Below are positions 53,401 through 62,891 of a stretch of 64,000 nt of DNA, in pieces. The DNA comes from Silvibacterium dinghuense. GTDB lineage: Bacteria; Acidobacteriota; Terriglobia; Terriglobales; Acidobacteriaceae. Position numbers and translations under genes: made by a program. Position 1 is the first letter of the stretch. Each line of letters opens with the position of its first letter. The notes under the pieces were generated by a model. The model did no database searches and was not told the origin of the DNA. It was given only the letters and a program-made list of their open reading frames with translations. The stretch is taken from contig NZ_SDMK01000002.1 in NCBI RefSeq assembly GCF_004123295.1, forward strand, positions 372,001-436,000, in the 5' to 3' direction.

Positions 53401-54121
53401 CCATCAGGCCATACTGCGCATCGTAGGGGTTAGTCAGAATCTTGAATTCCTGCACCGAATCGACTGGCGGAACATAGGAAATAGCAGCCTGGCCAGAGTT
53501 GTTGATGGGCGTGGAGTTGTTCGGAACACCATCCAACATCAGAGCCACGTTGCCGGACTGGCCACCGTTGACTGCAAGATTCGCCTGCGTGTCGTCGAAT
53601 GGGCGCTGATAGGTCAGGCTTCCTGTCCAGATTGCGCCCGCGCTCAGTATGGACAGCATGCCCGGATCGCGGCCGTTGAGCGGAAGCTCCGTGACGCGCG
53701 TATTTTCGATCACTTCGCCGTTGTCGGCTTTGCCCATGTCCAGCAGAGTGTCGGCGGTAACAGTTACGGTCGTAGACGTCGCGCCGACCTTCATGATGAA
53801 GTTGACGGTCGATGTCTGCCCAACCTGTAGAACGATGCCATCATGGACGGCGGTTTCAAAACCATTCGATAGAACAGTTACCGAATAATTACCCGGGTCC
53901 AGATACGGGATGGTGTAGGCGCCCGAGCTCGTGGTAACTGTTTTGGTGTCAATGCTGGTGTTTACGTTATGTGCAATGACTGTTGCTTTTGCAATTACTG
54001 CTCCGGTTGAGTCCGTAACACGTCCTGTAAACTCCTGCGCCGACAAGGAATAGGTGCAAAACAGGATGCCCGTCAGCAAGACAATCAGGCTGACGTTGTA
54101 TCCGAAGATTTTTAAATTCAT
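50450..54121 (-). CDS. Oar-like TonB-dependent receptor
   Basis: 1223 residues from ATG 54121 with GGAG 10 bases upstream. Signal peptide (about 1-29, ending YSLSA-Q), carboxypeptidase regulatory-like domain (EFTGRVTDSTGAVIAKATVI, about 30-115), plug (about 120-270, with LPLNGRDPGMLSILSAG and LMLDGVPNN), then a large barrel ending in REMQLSAKIFW, with the aromatic last residue needed for outer-membrane insertion. The segment ILTNPYDAQYGLMAGAVENV is shared with the third receptor at 55702, and both carry a KSGTN block, so these two are closer to each other than to the first. It should import a glycan fragment or related ligand. It follows a DUF3472-type gene on the same strand. Confidence 0.92.
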   Translation of the reverse strand: MNLKIFGYNVSLIVLLTGILFCTYSLSAQEFTGRVTDSTGAVIAKATVIAHNVNTSIDTKTVTTSSGAYTIPYLDPGNYSVTVLSNGFETAVHDGIVLQVGQTSTVNFIMKVGATSTTVTVTADTLLDMGKADNGEVIENTRVTELPLNGRDPGMLSILSAGAIWTGSLTYQRPFDDTQANLAVNGGQSGNVALMLDGVPNNSTPINNSGQAAISYVPPVDSVQEFKILTNPYDAQYGLMAGAVENVVLKSGTNRLHGDVYEYARRTWLDANLWSNGYAIANALPGTDVSQYATPKMKWDQYGAELDGPIVIPKLYNGRDKSFFAVQYENWHELEPNTVADSVPSPQWATGDFSNLVYWTGSAYAPISLLDPENISEQANGQWVRVPFGPTDTINPTSAPDIIPSSRINAMAQKIIQLYPAPNTKTAVGTNPFANNYIIPAPDLDRYRNALAKWDENFSSQDRFSLHYGYWERVENRSYDGFTGPEQEGQLPHGERSHTFTVEETHIFTPNLTFDFRANVGVRADYSYNGPAYDPTNLGWTAAQAAAMGPAAAAEFPYLDISEFASMGTNSNGQSVKNSLSMLPSITWIKGTHTIHGGLDMRLWQIGYNVIGGGNDFWIDRTWTQTNCGSCGSWDPASGNSIASFLLGNPTSGSDTINVKTYWSSHYWAPFVQDDWKLTHKLTLNLGVRWDFITPETERNNYGNGGFNSTAVNPINSEVSVPGYSQILGGVTFLGVNGYSRSAYPLSKWDIQPRVGFAYAVTDKTVLRGGFGESARSPENAPNNIGYSATTSYIACDPNHIGCTYPNLANPINNPYSSVVQPTGNSLGLLTDLGQGPWTINPKYIIPTFWNYSLGIEQQLGRNDMFNLTYVGSRLYNGDCDNGSFAGACPNINHESAAAMADCNPENGGRYENCSNDNVANPFYGISAFNGSSYYSSTTINALNLTRPFPEFTDMTMWQANTAHTWYNSLQLTALHKWSNSLTIHGTWTWSKMMDEGGDVDTTYLTHFRQIDGNDYTHRITVSGVYMLPVGRGRPFMRSLNRVVDGVIGGWELGSLYIYQTGAPWLVPSNPNEVYLRSAYVKPHIQKDNGFIRLVAACAEQYSENSSGTYQLVQLPYDYDGSCSNGADFLQVPSYAPIPNNIDTGIRLPRTHQFDANLSKNFVIFRDMHLQVRMEAFNVLNHPLWSESPDGSTNDSTFGLIERGPSGQSNLPREMQLSAKIFW

Positions 54122-54171
54122 ATTGCGTCTGCTCCAAAGAATTAGGGGTCGTCCCATGCAACTGTTTTGAG

Positions 54172-54218
54172 AAATCGTTTACATTTGAAATCAAAATAGT
54201 GGGCTGTATACGTATACA
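54172..54218. promoter_or_regulatory. Operator-like palindromes upstream of the second receptor
   Basis: TGTATACGTATACA at 54205-54218 is a perfect 14-base palindrome centred on CG, and AAATCGTTT at 54172-54180 matches the LacI-type core. Both lie within 100 bases of the receptor start. Confidence 0.5.
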
Positions 54219-54317
54219 AAGTGAACCACCCGAACTATGAAGCAGGGCCTATCTGCTGTCAATATCTTTTTTATCTGCCCCTCTCCTCTTGCGAAAAGAC
54301 GCGCAAATCCAGCAGAA

Positions 54318-55613
54318 TCATTGCTTATCCGCATCGACCGGCAACTCGACATCCGGGATATGCCCGCTCGCCGGGCGGCTGATCTCATCGTTGAACTCGA
54401 TGGACTCAGCCTTGAATCCCCCGTTCGTCAGATAGAAGCGGTCACCGATGACACCGGCTCCGCGGTCAAGCCGATCCTTGTAGATACCTCTTGCCGTATG
54501 GGTAAAGCGAGCCTTCGTCAGCTCCATCCACTTGTCATCCGTTGTTTTGATCCACTGATTGCCAAACTCTGCCAACCTGCGCTGCTGGCCATTTGACCCT
54601 TCGAAGTCTTCATTGAAGGAGTAAAGATGACGCAGATATCCGCCATCTTTCGGCGCTCGAAAGCTGGCGATCAAACCCCAGGCATGCTTTTCCGGGAAAT
54701 AAAAGTACCCGGTGTAGATCGTCGAGTTCCCTTCCGGCTGCGCACTTACTAAAAAGCGATACGTCTCCCCTGTCTTCCATGGATAGATCAGATGACTATG
54801 ACCGCCCGTTCCCTCATTGCCGAAGCCTGAAACAAAAACATCCGGCCCCTTTGCAATCAACTGCACCTGATTTTCTGCAGACACCTTATCCCGATCGGTA
54901 GGCTCTGTGCCGCTGTCCCATACGGAGAAGATGATCCGGCGTTCTGTCGGGCTATTCACTTGAATGCCAAAGTATCCACGGGCAAAACCGCAGGCCTCGT
55001 AGTAAGACCAGACAGGATCTGTCTTGACCGTCACCTCGTTATAAAACCACTTCGCCTGCACCCCGTCGGGGAGGGAAAAATTCAGATGAACAGAGGGCGC
55101 ACCACGCTGTGGCGTGAGGTTGAAAAGCGCATTCTTTACCGCAGGCCCTGTGAGTATCAAGGAATCGATCTCTGCAAAGTCCTGCCCCGATTTCTTGACT
55201 CCAGACAGAGCAAACCGATACCCGCCGGCCTGCTCGATATTCAGCGAGCCGAAGGATACTGTCACCATACCGTCTGCACCTCGCACGGTCTTACTCTTCA
55301 GCTCATGATCTCCAACCTTCATGCTCAGCCTGGATTGCGCTCCTGTTGGAAGATGCAGACGCACGGCAACATCCAGCTTTCCAGGTGTCCGTATCAACCC
55401 GTACCACGCGATCGTTGTCTTGCTGTCCGACCAGCCTTGAATCGGATCGGTGGCCGGAATCTCGAACGCCTCAGGATCCGGCTCAGCATACGCGGTAAAT
55501 CCCGGTATGGCCAGCGACGCAGGGGCAACAGGCATATCTTGCGCATAAACAACAGGCCGCCCCAACAAAACGCAAAGAGCCCAAAACCCTGCCAACAAGA
55601 ACGACCGCTTCAT
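54318..55613 (-). CDS. Secreted DUF3472/DUF5077-type protein
   Basis: 431 residues from ATG 55613 with GGAG nine bases upstream, opening a signal peptide (FLLAGFWALCVLLGRPVVYA-Q). The N-terminal sandwich (about 30-150, KTTIAWYGLIRTPGKLDVAV) resembles DUF5077 and the rest resembles DUF3472: WFYNEVTVKTDPVWSYYEAC, then GFARGYFGIQVNSPTERRII and FSVWDSGTEPTDRD. Such proteins are often found with carbohydrate-active genes, but their activity is not established. It lies between two Oar-like receptors on one strand, implying periplasmic handling of the same ligand. Confidence 0.8.
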   Translation of the reverse strand: MKRSFLLAGFWALCVLLGRPVVYAQDMPVAPASLAIPGFTAYAEPDPEAFEIPATDPIQGWSDSKTTIAWYGLIRTPGKLDVAVRLHLPTGAQSRLSMKVGDHELKSKTVRGADGMVTVSFGSLNIEQAGGYRFALSGVKKSGQDFAEIDSLILTGPAVKNALFNLTPQRGAPSVHLNFSLPDGVQAKWFYNEVTVKTDPVWSYYEACGFARGYFGIQVNSPTERRIIFSVWDSGTEPTDRDKVSAENQVQLIAKGPDVFVSGFGNEGTGGHSHLIYPWKTGETYRFLVSAQPEGNSTIYTGYFYFPEKHAWGLIASFRAPKDGGYLRHLYSFNEDFEGSNGQQRRLAEFGNQWIKTTDDKWMELTKARFTHTARGIYKDRLDRGAGVIGDRFYLTNGGFKAESIEFNDEISRPASGHIPDVELPVDADKQ

Positions 55614-55701
55614 ATCAAGAAACTCCGTAATTTCATCGCGCAGAAATGAGAACGCGCTCCGTGTTCAGTGTGGCTGTGAATGGAGCGCGTAGTTTGTGCA
55701 C

Positions 55702-58700
55702 TTACCACAGGACCTTCACGCCAAGTTGTCCCTGACGCGGGTTATTCGACTGTCCACCGGTCAGGATCTTATTCACCGTTCCGAAGTTAGTATCTGTCGG
55801 GTTCATATCCACTTGGTCATACCAGTTCGGATGATTCAGCACGTTGAACTCTTCCATGCGGAGCTGCATGCTGATCCGGTCTGTGAATTTAAAGTTCTTG
55901 GAAAGGTTCACATCGATCTGGGTTGCTCCCGGTCCTCGAATCTGGTCTGTGTAGGACTGGGTCGTATGCGGAGCATAAGGAGCTACCTGCTGCCACGCAA
56001 CATGTCCTGCGCAGGAGGCTGCTGTCTGCCCATTTGTCGTGAAGAGTTTATAGTAGCCAGCCGTAGTCGGCGTGGCGTTATTCCATAAGTCGACGCACTG
56101 ATTCACGCCTTCGTCGATGATGTCCGGCGTGCTGTTCTTGGGCCGGTTCGATCGAATGCTGCCGACGATGTTGTAACTCGTGCTTAGTCCGACCGGCTGT
56201 CCTGTTTCCCAGAACCCATTGGCGGCCAATTCCCAGCCGCCGATCACCGCATCCAGAGGACGATTGATGCTGCTCAGATACTTCAATCCGCGGCCGATCG
56301 GAAGGTTCATGACGCTCGTGACGGTGATACGGTTCTGTCGATCCGTTCCGGCAATGGAGCGCTCCGGAACCAGGTAAACGCCATCCATATATCCGCCGGC
56401 CTGCATCGTCTTCGACCAGGTCCAGGTGGCATTGAGCTGTTCCCAACCAAGGCGCTGCTGATAGGTCGTCTGCAGCGAGTTGTACCAACTCCGGCCCCAG
56501 TTATTCTGTACCTCTTCAATGCTTGGGAATTGCGGGTACGGGTTCTCAAGGTAGATCGTCGCAATCTGCGGCGATGTCTCGAAGCTTCCGATAAATCCGG
56601 GCACGCCATAGAACGGATTGGCGGCGAGGTCCTGGCAGCGTCCCTGCGGATAAGGATTCGTCGCCGTCCCGAGAGTGGCATTGCAGCTCTGGTAATACGC
56701 GTAGTTGACGTTTCTATCTCCGTAATTTCTATCCTGGCCGTAGCCCTGACTCATTACGTAGCTGATCTCTACCTTGCCGTCATAAGGCATTACCTGCTCA
56801 ATGCCCAGCGAGCCATTGATGACAGAAGGAAGCCTGTAATGAGGATTGGCATACACGACACCTTCACCAAGATAAGTCTCCAACCCTTGCGAAGCTCCCG
56901 GGATGGAGGGGATGCCGCTCGGGAAGGGGTTTCCGAGGTTATTGGCGTAATACGTGCGGCCGCCGTCCGGCGAATTTGAGTAAACCGGGTTGTTCGTAAA
57001 GCCCGCAGCCTGAGGATTGTCTGCCGGGTTCATCACGATGCGCCCTGCCCCGCCGCGAATAATCGTCGTGGGACGCGCGAGCCAGGCAAAGCCGATGCGG
57101 GGCTGCCACTTGGTGTAGTCCTGCGCCCACGGCTTGTTCGTGCCGGATGTGGTTGGGAACGTGATCCCACCCTTCAATGTGGGCAGGCCGGGATAGGCAG
57201 CGTGATTCACAAGAGCATCCACAGGATTGACCGCATCGAAGTCAAAGCCGGTGTTCAACCAGTTATGCCTCGCCGTCGGCGGCCCATTCAGGTCATAGCG
57301 GAAGCCCAGGTTGAGCGTCAGTCTTGGAGTCACTTTCCAGTCGTCCTGTATCCAGGGCGCATAGTAGTGCTGGGTGTAATAGGGAAAGAGCTGATTCTGC
57401 ACCTGTACGCTGTTGGGCTGACCAAGCAGGAAATCCAAAACAGCATTGCCGCTGCCGCTCTGCGAGAGAGGCGTACCGTCCGGCAAGGTTGCAATGTCGT
57501 TGGAGTCGTTGTCGTTCCAGTATTCCGAGGTCGCGAGTCCGTTGCTTGTAATGGACATCGTGTTGTCGTACTGGAAGGTCTGCACCAGGTGCGAGATGCG
57601 GTAATCCAGGCCCGCACGGATATTGTGCCTGGTCTTATTCCAGGTGAGCGTCGGAGACAGGTTATAGCTGTCGTCCGGCATGTAATAGAAGTCTCGCGAC
57701 ATGGCAAGCCAGTTGTTATAGCCATTTCCGGTCGCCGCAGTCTGCTGCTGCATATCGAAGTTAATTTCGGGGAAGCCCGTCTTCAAGGGGAGCTGGCTGA
57801 TCAGGGACGAGGAGAAGCCTAGCTGCGTGGGGTCATAGCTGAGGTTCGCCGCAATCGGGCCATCTGTTCTCCAGTAGCGCTGATAGCTGAAACGAATATC
57901 GGAGATCAGGTTGCTGCGATAAGTATGGACCCAGTCGACACCGGAGTTCATGTGGTACTCGGTGAATGTGCTGCCGTTGAACCATGGAACATTGGCCGGC
58001 GTATTCGGAGAAAACGACGGATTGTAGCTTCGAACCCAGCTGCCTGACAGGTGATCTTTGCTGCCGATCATCTGGTCGAACTTCAGCACATAGTTCTGCG
58101 AGCTGGCGGTGTCCGGGACTGTATTGACCCAGATCGACTCCCACGGCAACTCGTTCGGGAATGTCAGAGAGGTGGGTGTCGCAGACGCCAGCATTAGCTT
58201 CACCGTATTCACGGCGATAGGATTGAAGCGGCTGACATCCACATGGTTATACTGCCCGGCGCTGTTCTGGAAGATCTGCCGCGTAGGATCAGTGGTCGTT
58301 GCCGTAGAGGGATCGAAGACCGGCATCAGATCGCCTGAGGCGTCGACGAAATTCGAGAAGTCTCCCTGCATCCAGGATGCATTTGGAATGTCGTAAGTCT
58401 GAAAGTCGGGCAGAATCTCCTTGAATCGCTCGAAATTGAACATGAAGAAGGATTTGTTCCGCCCGTTATACAGATGCGGAAGATATACCGGACCGGCGAT
58501 TTCAAAACCATACTGGTCTTCCGTATGGGCCGGCCGATTGTCCCCTACATAGTTGTTTTCCCAGCTGTTCGCATCCATAAATCCGCGCTTGGCAAATTCG
58601 TAAGCAGAACCGTGCAGATCGTTGGTTCCCGACTTCAGCTCCATACTCACGACACCGCTGGCTGTACGGCCATACTGCGCGTCATAAGGGTTGGTAACGA

Positions 58701-59391
58701 CCTTGAATTCCTGAATCGCATCGACAGAGGGCACAGTAGACGGCCCATTCGAATACCACGGGTTTGCATTATTCGGCATGCCGTCGAGCGTGTACTCCGT
58801 GTTCTGCGCCGGTGTGCCGTTCACCGTGAAGAAAGAGATGTTGTACATGTTGTTCGGGGGCGACTCGAGACCTGGACCCGCCTCATTCGTCACGCCTGGG
58901 ATGTAGTCCATCAGGGAGAGAGGATTGCGACCGTTCAGCGGAAGCTGGGTGATGGTTTTGTTGTCGATCACCGTGCCTCGGTCGGCTTTCTCCGTATCGA
59001 GCCCCACCTTATAGCTTTCGCTGTTGACCGTTACCACCTGGTTCTGCGTGCCGATCTCCAGCATGAAGTTTGCAGTGAGCGTCTGCGAGATGGTCAGCAC
59101 AACAGGCGGATACACCATCCTCTTAAAACCTTGCGCCTCGACGGAAACTTCGACCCGCTGCCCCGGATGCAGATAAGGAACGGAATAAACACCCTCTGCG
59201 TTCGTCCTGACCGTCTGCACCTCGTTTGTATCGAGATTCCTGACCGAGACATTCGCGTTGGGGATAACGGCTTTCGAGGAATCTGAAACGACTCCGGTGA
59301 TGGTGGCTCGGAACTCCTGTGCCCGGGAAATCCGAGGACAACAAATCGCGATCCAAGCGATCAAGGTGAGAAACAAATAGCGTCGTGACAT
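55702..59391 (-). CDS. Oar-like TonB-dependent receptor
   Basis: 1229 residues from ATG 59391 with GGAGG 11 bases upstream. Signal peptide (about 1-25, CCPRISRA-Q), carboxypeptidase regulatory-like domain (ATITGVVSDSSKAVIPNANV, about 28-110), plug (LPLNGRNPLSLMDYIPGVTN, TEYTLDGMPNN), and a barrel ending QGQLGVKVLW. Many segments match the second receptor (KVVTNPYDAQYGRTASGVVS, ELKSGTNDLHGSAYEFAKRG), so the two arose by duplication. First gene of this minus-strand cluster; the DUF3472-type gene starts 88 bases after its stop. Ligand unknown, a plant or microbial glycan by analogy. Confidence 0.92.
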   Translation of the reverse strand: MSRRYLFLTLIAWIAICCPRISRAQEFRATITGVVSDSSKAVIPNANVSVRNLDTNEVQTVRTNAEGVYSVPYLHPGQRVEVSVEAQGFKRMVYPPVVLTISQTLTANFMLEIGTQNQVVTVNSESYKVGLDTEKADRGTVIDNKTITQLPLNGRNPLSLMDYIPGVTNEAGPGLESPPNNMYNISFFTVNGTPAQNTEYTLDGMPNNANPWYSNGPSTVPSVDAIQEFKVVTNPYDAQYGRTASGVVSMELKSGTNDLHGSAYEFAKRGFMDANSWENNYVGDNRPAHTEDQYGFEIAGPVYLPHLYNGRNKSFFMFNFERFKEILPDFQTYDIPNASWMQGDFSNFVDASGDLMPVFDPSTATTTDPTRQIFQNSAGQYNHVDVSRFNPIAVNTVKLMLASATPTSLTFPNELPWESIWVNTVPDTASSQNYVLKFDQMIGSKDHLSGSWVRSYNPSFSPNTPANVPWFNGSTFTEYHMNSGVDWVHTYRSNLISDIRFSYQRYWRTDGPIAANLSYDPTQLGFSSSLISQLPLKTGFPEINFDMQQQTAATGNGYNNWLAMSRDFYYMPDDSYNLSPTLTWNKTRHNIRAGLDYRISHLVQTFQYDNTMSITSNGLATSEYWNDNDSNDIATLPDGTPLSQSGSGNAVLDFLLGQPNSVQVQNQLFPYYTQHYYAPWIQDDWKVTPRLTLNLGFRYDLNGPPTARHNWLNTGFDFDAVNPVDALVNHAAYPGLPTLKGGITFPTTSGTNKPWAQDYTKWQPRIGFAWLARPTTIIRGGAGRIVMNPADNPQAAGFTNNPVYSNSPDGGRTYYANNLGNPFPSGIPSIPGASQGLETYLGEGVVYANPHYRLPSVINGSLGIEQVMPYDGKVEISYVMSQGYGQDRNYGDRNVNYAYYQSCNATLGTATNPYPQGRCQDLAANPFYGVPGFIGSFETSPQIATIYLENPYPQFPSIEEVQNNWGRSWYNSLQTTYQQRLGWEQLNATWTWSKTMQAGGYMDGVYLVPERSIAGTDRQNRITVTSVMNLPIGRGLKYLSSINRPLDAVIGGWELAANGFWETGQPVGLSTSYNIVGSIRSNRPKNSTPDIIDEGVNQCVDLWNNATPTTAGYYKLFTTNGQTAASCAGHVAWQQVAPYAPHTTQSYTDQIRGPGATQIDVNLSKNFKFTDRISMQLRMEEFNVLNHPNWYDQVDMNPTDTNFGTVNKILTGGQSNNPRQGQLGVKVLW

Positions 59392-59508
59392 TCGGTTACG
59401 CCTCCAAAGTTGTTCCGCTCCGGCTTGCACAACGAGATGTCCGAAACGCCATGGCATCGTATGAGCGACCATTTCCGACATTCGAGAGCTTTATATTTAT
59501 TAGCTTTC

Positions 59509-59522
59509 AAAGCGTTTCGCTT
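59509..59522. promoter_or_regulatory. LacI-like operator candidate upstream of the third receptor
   Basis: AAGCG-TTT-CGCTT (59510-59522) is a perfect inverted repeat and AAAGCGTTT (59509-59517) fits the core AANCGNTT. It lies about 120 bases upstream of the receptor start. Confidence 0.45.
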
Positions 59523-59533
59523 CGAAAACTTTA

Positions 59534-60778
59534 GGAATCGATATATAGGTATTTCAATCATTGCTGTCAACGAAAATATTGGTAATCACCATATCACTTC
59601 GATCAGTATGCGTCAGCGCGCTAGAGCTGCTCCCAGGGACAGGAAGTCCTGACGCCGGGAGCGGCCACTTCTGAAAGCAGAAGATGACAAATATGCAATA
59701 AATGGCGTGCATATCAGAGTTTTTCAGAGTTCTACCGAACGCACATCGGCGAAGTCGCGGCGCTTCAAGGAGATACAAGACATAGCATGATGGGGGTGCG
59801 GCAGAGCCACTTACGATAAATCGCTTTTACTTTCGACAAACACATGAAAGATAGAAATGAGCCTGAAAGCTGTCATTCAGCAGAAAAATAGAGCCCCACA
59901 GAACCGGCACTCTGCGCATGGAAAGGGTGCCTATCGTTATTCCCTGCTCAGACTGTGAATTTGACTGCAACCTGCACCATTCCTGACGCAGTGTTCTCAC
60001 CCTGATTATTACTGCCGCTCGACGAGCTATCTTCATCGTCGATCATCGTTATCGCGAGTCAGCTGCCGATATGCGTGATATTGGTGAGCGACCCTCTTTT
60101 CGTCAGCCGCGACGGCAAGAGAGAAGATCCGCGGACAATACATAGCGATAAGTGGCAACGAAGTTATGACATATCTCAAAGGAAGATATACCGCGGCGCA
60201 GATAATAGCCATAGGGATAGATCTGTTTCTGGAGATTCGAGCCATCATCGACTGATTTACCATCGGTATAACTGGCATCGAACATGTAGCAGCGTCCGGT
60301 GTGCTTCGCCGCGGCATAAACATTGCACTCGCCAAATGGTCCGCAGATTGCCGAGCCTGGAACAACTTCGCTACGACAGTATTCGGTCTGGCGTGGCGTT
60401 CGATAGTGCCGAGCGAAAACAAATTGAACACCACAGATTCAATTCCCCGCGACGAGGAGCATCGTGGCAGAATTTCTGCGCTTGAGGTGGATGTGCTTTG
60501 CATTTTGTATGAGCACATGAGACGCAGGAATCATTACGTCCTTAAAGCAGTTATTGCGGCGACGTCATAGCGCTCTCATCCGCATCCTGAACATCACCGC
60601 CTGGATCGCAATTTGCACGATCTAAGCAATCAAGCAGCAATGTGTAAATGCTGCTGAAAAGCTTGTGCAGGCAGGTCTTAGCTGCAGTTTGCTTTTAAGC
60701 TCCCCATAAAAACGAAGCCGTCCTGTAATCACTCTGCAGAGAACCTGCGTCTGAAAGAGGTACACAACACGCACGACG
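59534..60778. other. Long intergenic region without a recognised gene
   Basis: About 1.25 kb. Several frames of 60-160 codons overlap on both strands (60033-60518 minus, 60075-60485 plus, 60301-60570 plus), none with a domain or good start. A plus-strand stretch at 60105-60260 (MTYLKGRYTAAQIIAIGIDL) is the most protein-like and could be a decayed gene. The region probably holds the promoters of the divergent receptor and EPS-type genes. Confidence 0.35.
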
Positions 60779-61627
60779 ATGTGCGCGGATAAAGATATGC
60801 AGAATATGCGCAGTCAATCGATCGAAGGCATTCTACGTATGGACAGCAGAGGTTCGGCACTCCTAGCTAGCGTGCCGTCGCTTCTGGGGATCGGCATTCT
60901 TTGCTGTATCGTTCTCGCCTGTCCTGAAGTTTGGAAAGTGAAGGCACATCTCAGTGAAAAGAGAGCGATTTCCGGCGTAGTCATGGATGCAGGCTCCCAT
61001 CGGCCCCTGGGAGGAGCACTGGTTTGGATTGAAGAGGAAAAGAACAGGACGGTATCTACAGATTCTTCCGGTCTCTTTGCGCTTTTCCCTAATAACGCCG
61101 CTCACTTCGGGCAAACCGTTACTGTTCATGCTAAGGAACCGGGCTATCAGGATGAACGGTTGCAGATCAAAATTGGAAAGCCTTCCCATCCATTTTCACT
61201 GCAGTTGCCTGACGACAACGCGGCATACAGCTTCCTACGTAGTCCGCAGTATGAGAATGCGTCTGGTGTACATACAAACCAAGCCCTGATCTGCCATCTT
61301 GATGGCGAGTCTCCAGCTGGTGGTGTTCCGTGGAAAAAAGAGGATGCCTGCTATATCCCACGCGTCGAAGACCTGGATACGACGTATAGAGAAGGCTCGA
61401 TGAGTTCATCAAAAGGAGGTGTCTATTCTCCGATGAAGCTCGCCGATCTCCCGCCTGGTATTGAGATGAGGATATCCGGTTATCACGATTGGGCCATAAG
61501 CGATGTCCAACTTACCCATCACCAACTTTCATTCTTCACGCACTGTGAACCAGAGATATCTCCCGGGCCAGGATGCTCTGTACGTGTCGAAGTAATTGCC
61601 CATTACAAGACGAGTCCGCAGAACTGA
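60779..61627 (+). CDS. Membrane-anchored protein with carboxypeptidase regulatory-like domain
   Basis: 282 residues. One N-terminal membrane helix (about 28-48, SLLGIGILCCIVLACPEV) is followed by a carboxypeptidase regulatory-like domain (ISGVVMDAGSHRPLGGALVW, about 64-140), then a Cys-containing C-terminal domain of unknown fold. It is probably periplasmic and anchored to the inner membrane. The start is uncertain, as no clear ribosome-binding site precedes 60779; in-frame ATGs at 60797 and 60806 also work. It precedes a sugar-phosphate transferase gene on the same strand. Confidence 0.65.
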   Translation: MCADKDMQNMRSQSIEGILRMDSRGSALLASVPSLLGIGILCCIVLACPEVWKVKAHLSEKRAISGVVMDAGSHRPLGGALVWIEEEKNRTVSTDSSGLFALFPNNAAHFGQTVTVHAKEPGYQDERLQIKIGKPSHPFSLQLPDDNAAYSFLRSPQYENASGVHTNQALICHLDGESPAGGVPWKKEDACYIPRVEDLDTTYREGSMSSSKGGVYSPMKLADLPPGIEMRISGYHDWAISDVQLTHHQLSFFTHCEPEISPGPGCSVRVEVIAHYKTSPQN

Positions 61628-61752
61628 AACCGCTCACATCGCAGCGCTTCCCTGGATTGCACACGCAAAGCCGAGCAGAGCAAGCAGGTGCTGCTCGGCT
61701 GTCCAAAATACGTACATTTTCCAACTGTCGAGACTCAGGTCCAAATTTGCCG

Positions 61753-62505
61753 ATGACTACACAAGAGCTCTTCACCTCTGAAACTGCTTATCCCACATAT
61801 TCCGAAGATATGTCTTGCCCCAGCACTGTTCCCCTTGAACTCGCGACAGCGAAGCGGCATTCGGTCCCACTCCATCTCCCGATCGCTTCGTCGGCCTATC
61901 GGCTTATCAAGCCAACGATCGAGTTCGTTCTGATCATGTTGGCGCTTCCCTTCCTGCTACCACTGTGTCTGTGCATTGCGGTGCTGGTAGGAGCAAGTTC
62001 GCGCGGTCCGGTGTTCTATCGGCATCGCCGTCTGGGTCAGTTTCAACGGCCGATTTTTGTGTGGAAGTTCCGCACCATGTATCAGGATGGGGACCGTGTG
62101 CTCGAGCAATATCTGGATGCCAATGCCGAGGCAAGACAGGAATGGCTCACCAACCGGAAGCTGAAATGGGATCCACGGATCACTCCCATCGGACGGATTC
62201 TTCGTTCCACGAGCCTGGACGAAATCCCCCAATTGCTGAATGTACTTTGTGGCGAGATGAGCATTGTCGGGCCGCGCCCCATCGTACACGAAGAAATGAG
62301 CAAGTACGGAATGTACCTGCAGATGTTCTCGTATGCCGTTCCTGGTATTACGGGGCTGTGGCAGGTTTCCGGCCGCTGCGATCTCAGCTATGAAGAGCGC
62401 GTACAGCTGGACGTGCACTATGTGACTCGCTGGAATCTTTGGATGGAAACGAAGATTCTCCTGAAAACTCTCTTCGTCATGATTCATCGCGAGGGAGCCT
62501 ATTAG
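61753..62505 (+). CDS. Undecaprenyl-phosphate sugar-1-phosphate transferase (WbaP/exopolysaccharide type)
   Basis: 250 residues from ATG 61753; upstream codons to 61573 overlap the previous gene and are not favoured. One membrane segment (about 55-80, FVLIMLALPFLLPLCLCIAV) is followed by the bacterial sugar transferase domain: GPVFYRHRRLGQFQRPIFVW then KFRTM, RSTSLDEIPQLLNVLCGEMS, IVGPRPIVHEE, and PGITGLWQVSGRCDLSYEER. This is the catalytic half of enzymes that attach the first sugar phosphate to the lipid carrier in exopolysaccharide or O-antigen synthesis. The four-helix N-terminal domain of full WbaP is absent, as in minimal PglC-type members. No other polysaccharide genes are in the window. 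Confidence 0.9.
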   Translation: MTTQELFTSETAYPTYSEDMSCPSTVPLELATAKRHSVPLHLPIASSAYRLIKPTIEFVLIMLALPFLLPLCLCIAVLVGASSRGPVFYRHRRLGQFQRPIFVWKFRTMYQDGDRVLEQYLDANAEARQEWLTNRKLKWDPRITPIGRILRSTSLDEIPQLLNVLCGEMSIVGPRPIVHEEMSKYGMYLQMFSYAVPGITGLWQVSGRCDLSYEERVQLDVHYVTRWNLWMETKILLKTLFVMIHREGAY

Positions 62506-62891
62506 TGCTAGCCTGCGCTCCTGGGTGTGCTTCCTCCAGAAGCTCAAAAATCAGCTGGCTCTGCACCTGCTTCTTCAGACATTCGGCTGCTGCTGCGAGC
62601 AAACGCTTGCATGGCGGGTGACTTTTAGCTCCTATCCTGCTTCGCATGCATTCACTCTTCGAAGCAGGCCCCTATTCTTCCAAAAATAAAGCGTTCTTCG
62701 TGTAATCAATTCTGCTCATTTATGCGACTCATACTCCAGTACGCCGTTGACCAAAGCGCTGCCCGTCATGAACCCACTCGGCGGGCAGCATCTTTTCGAT
62801 ATGGCTGCGATGGATGAACGAATCTCAGCAGTAGTCGCCACCGAGATCCCGGCTCAGCAATAGCTGCCCAGGGCGGAGGAACGCAGGCACG
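62506..62891. other. Intergenic region upstream of the sigma factor
   Basis: About 385 bases, no supported gene. It should contain the promoter of the ECF sigma/anti-sigma operon. No clear terminator after the transferase gene was found. Confidence 0.35.

Noticed and set aside
60033-60570. Overlapping frames on both strands in the long gap
   Set aside because: None has a domain, a convincing start or a consistent reading; they compete with each other and look non-coding or decayed.
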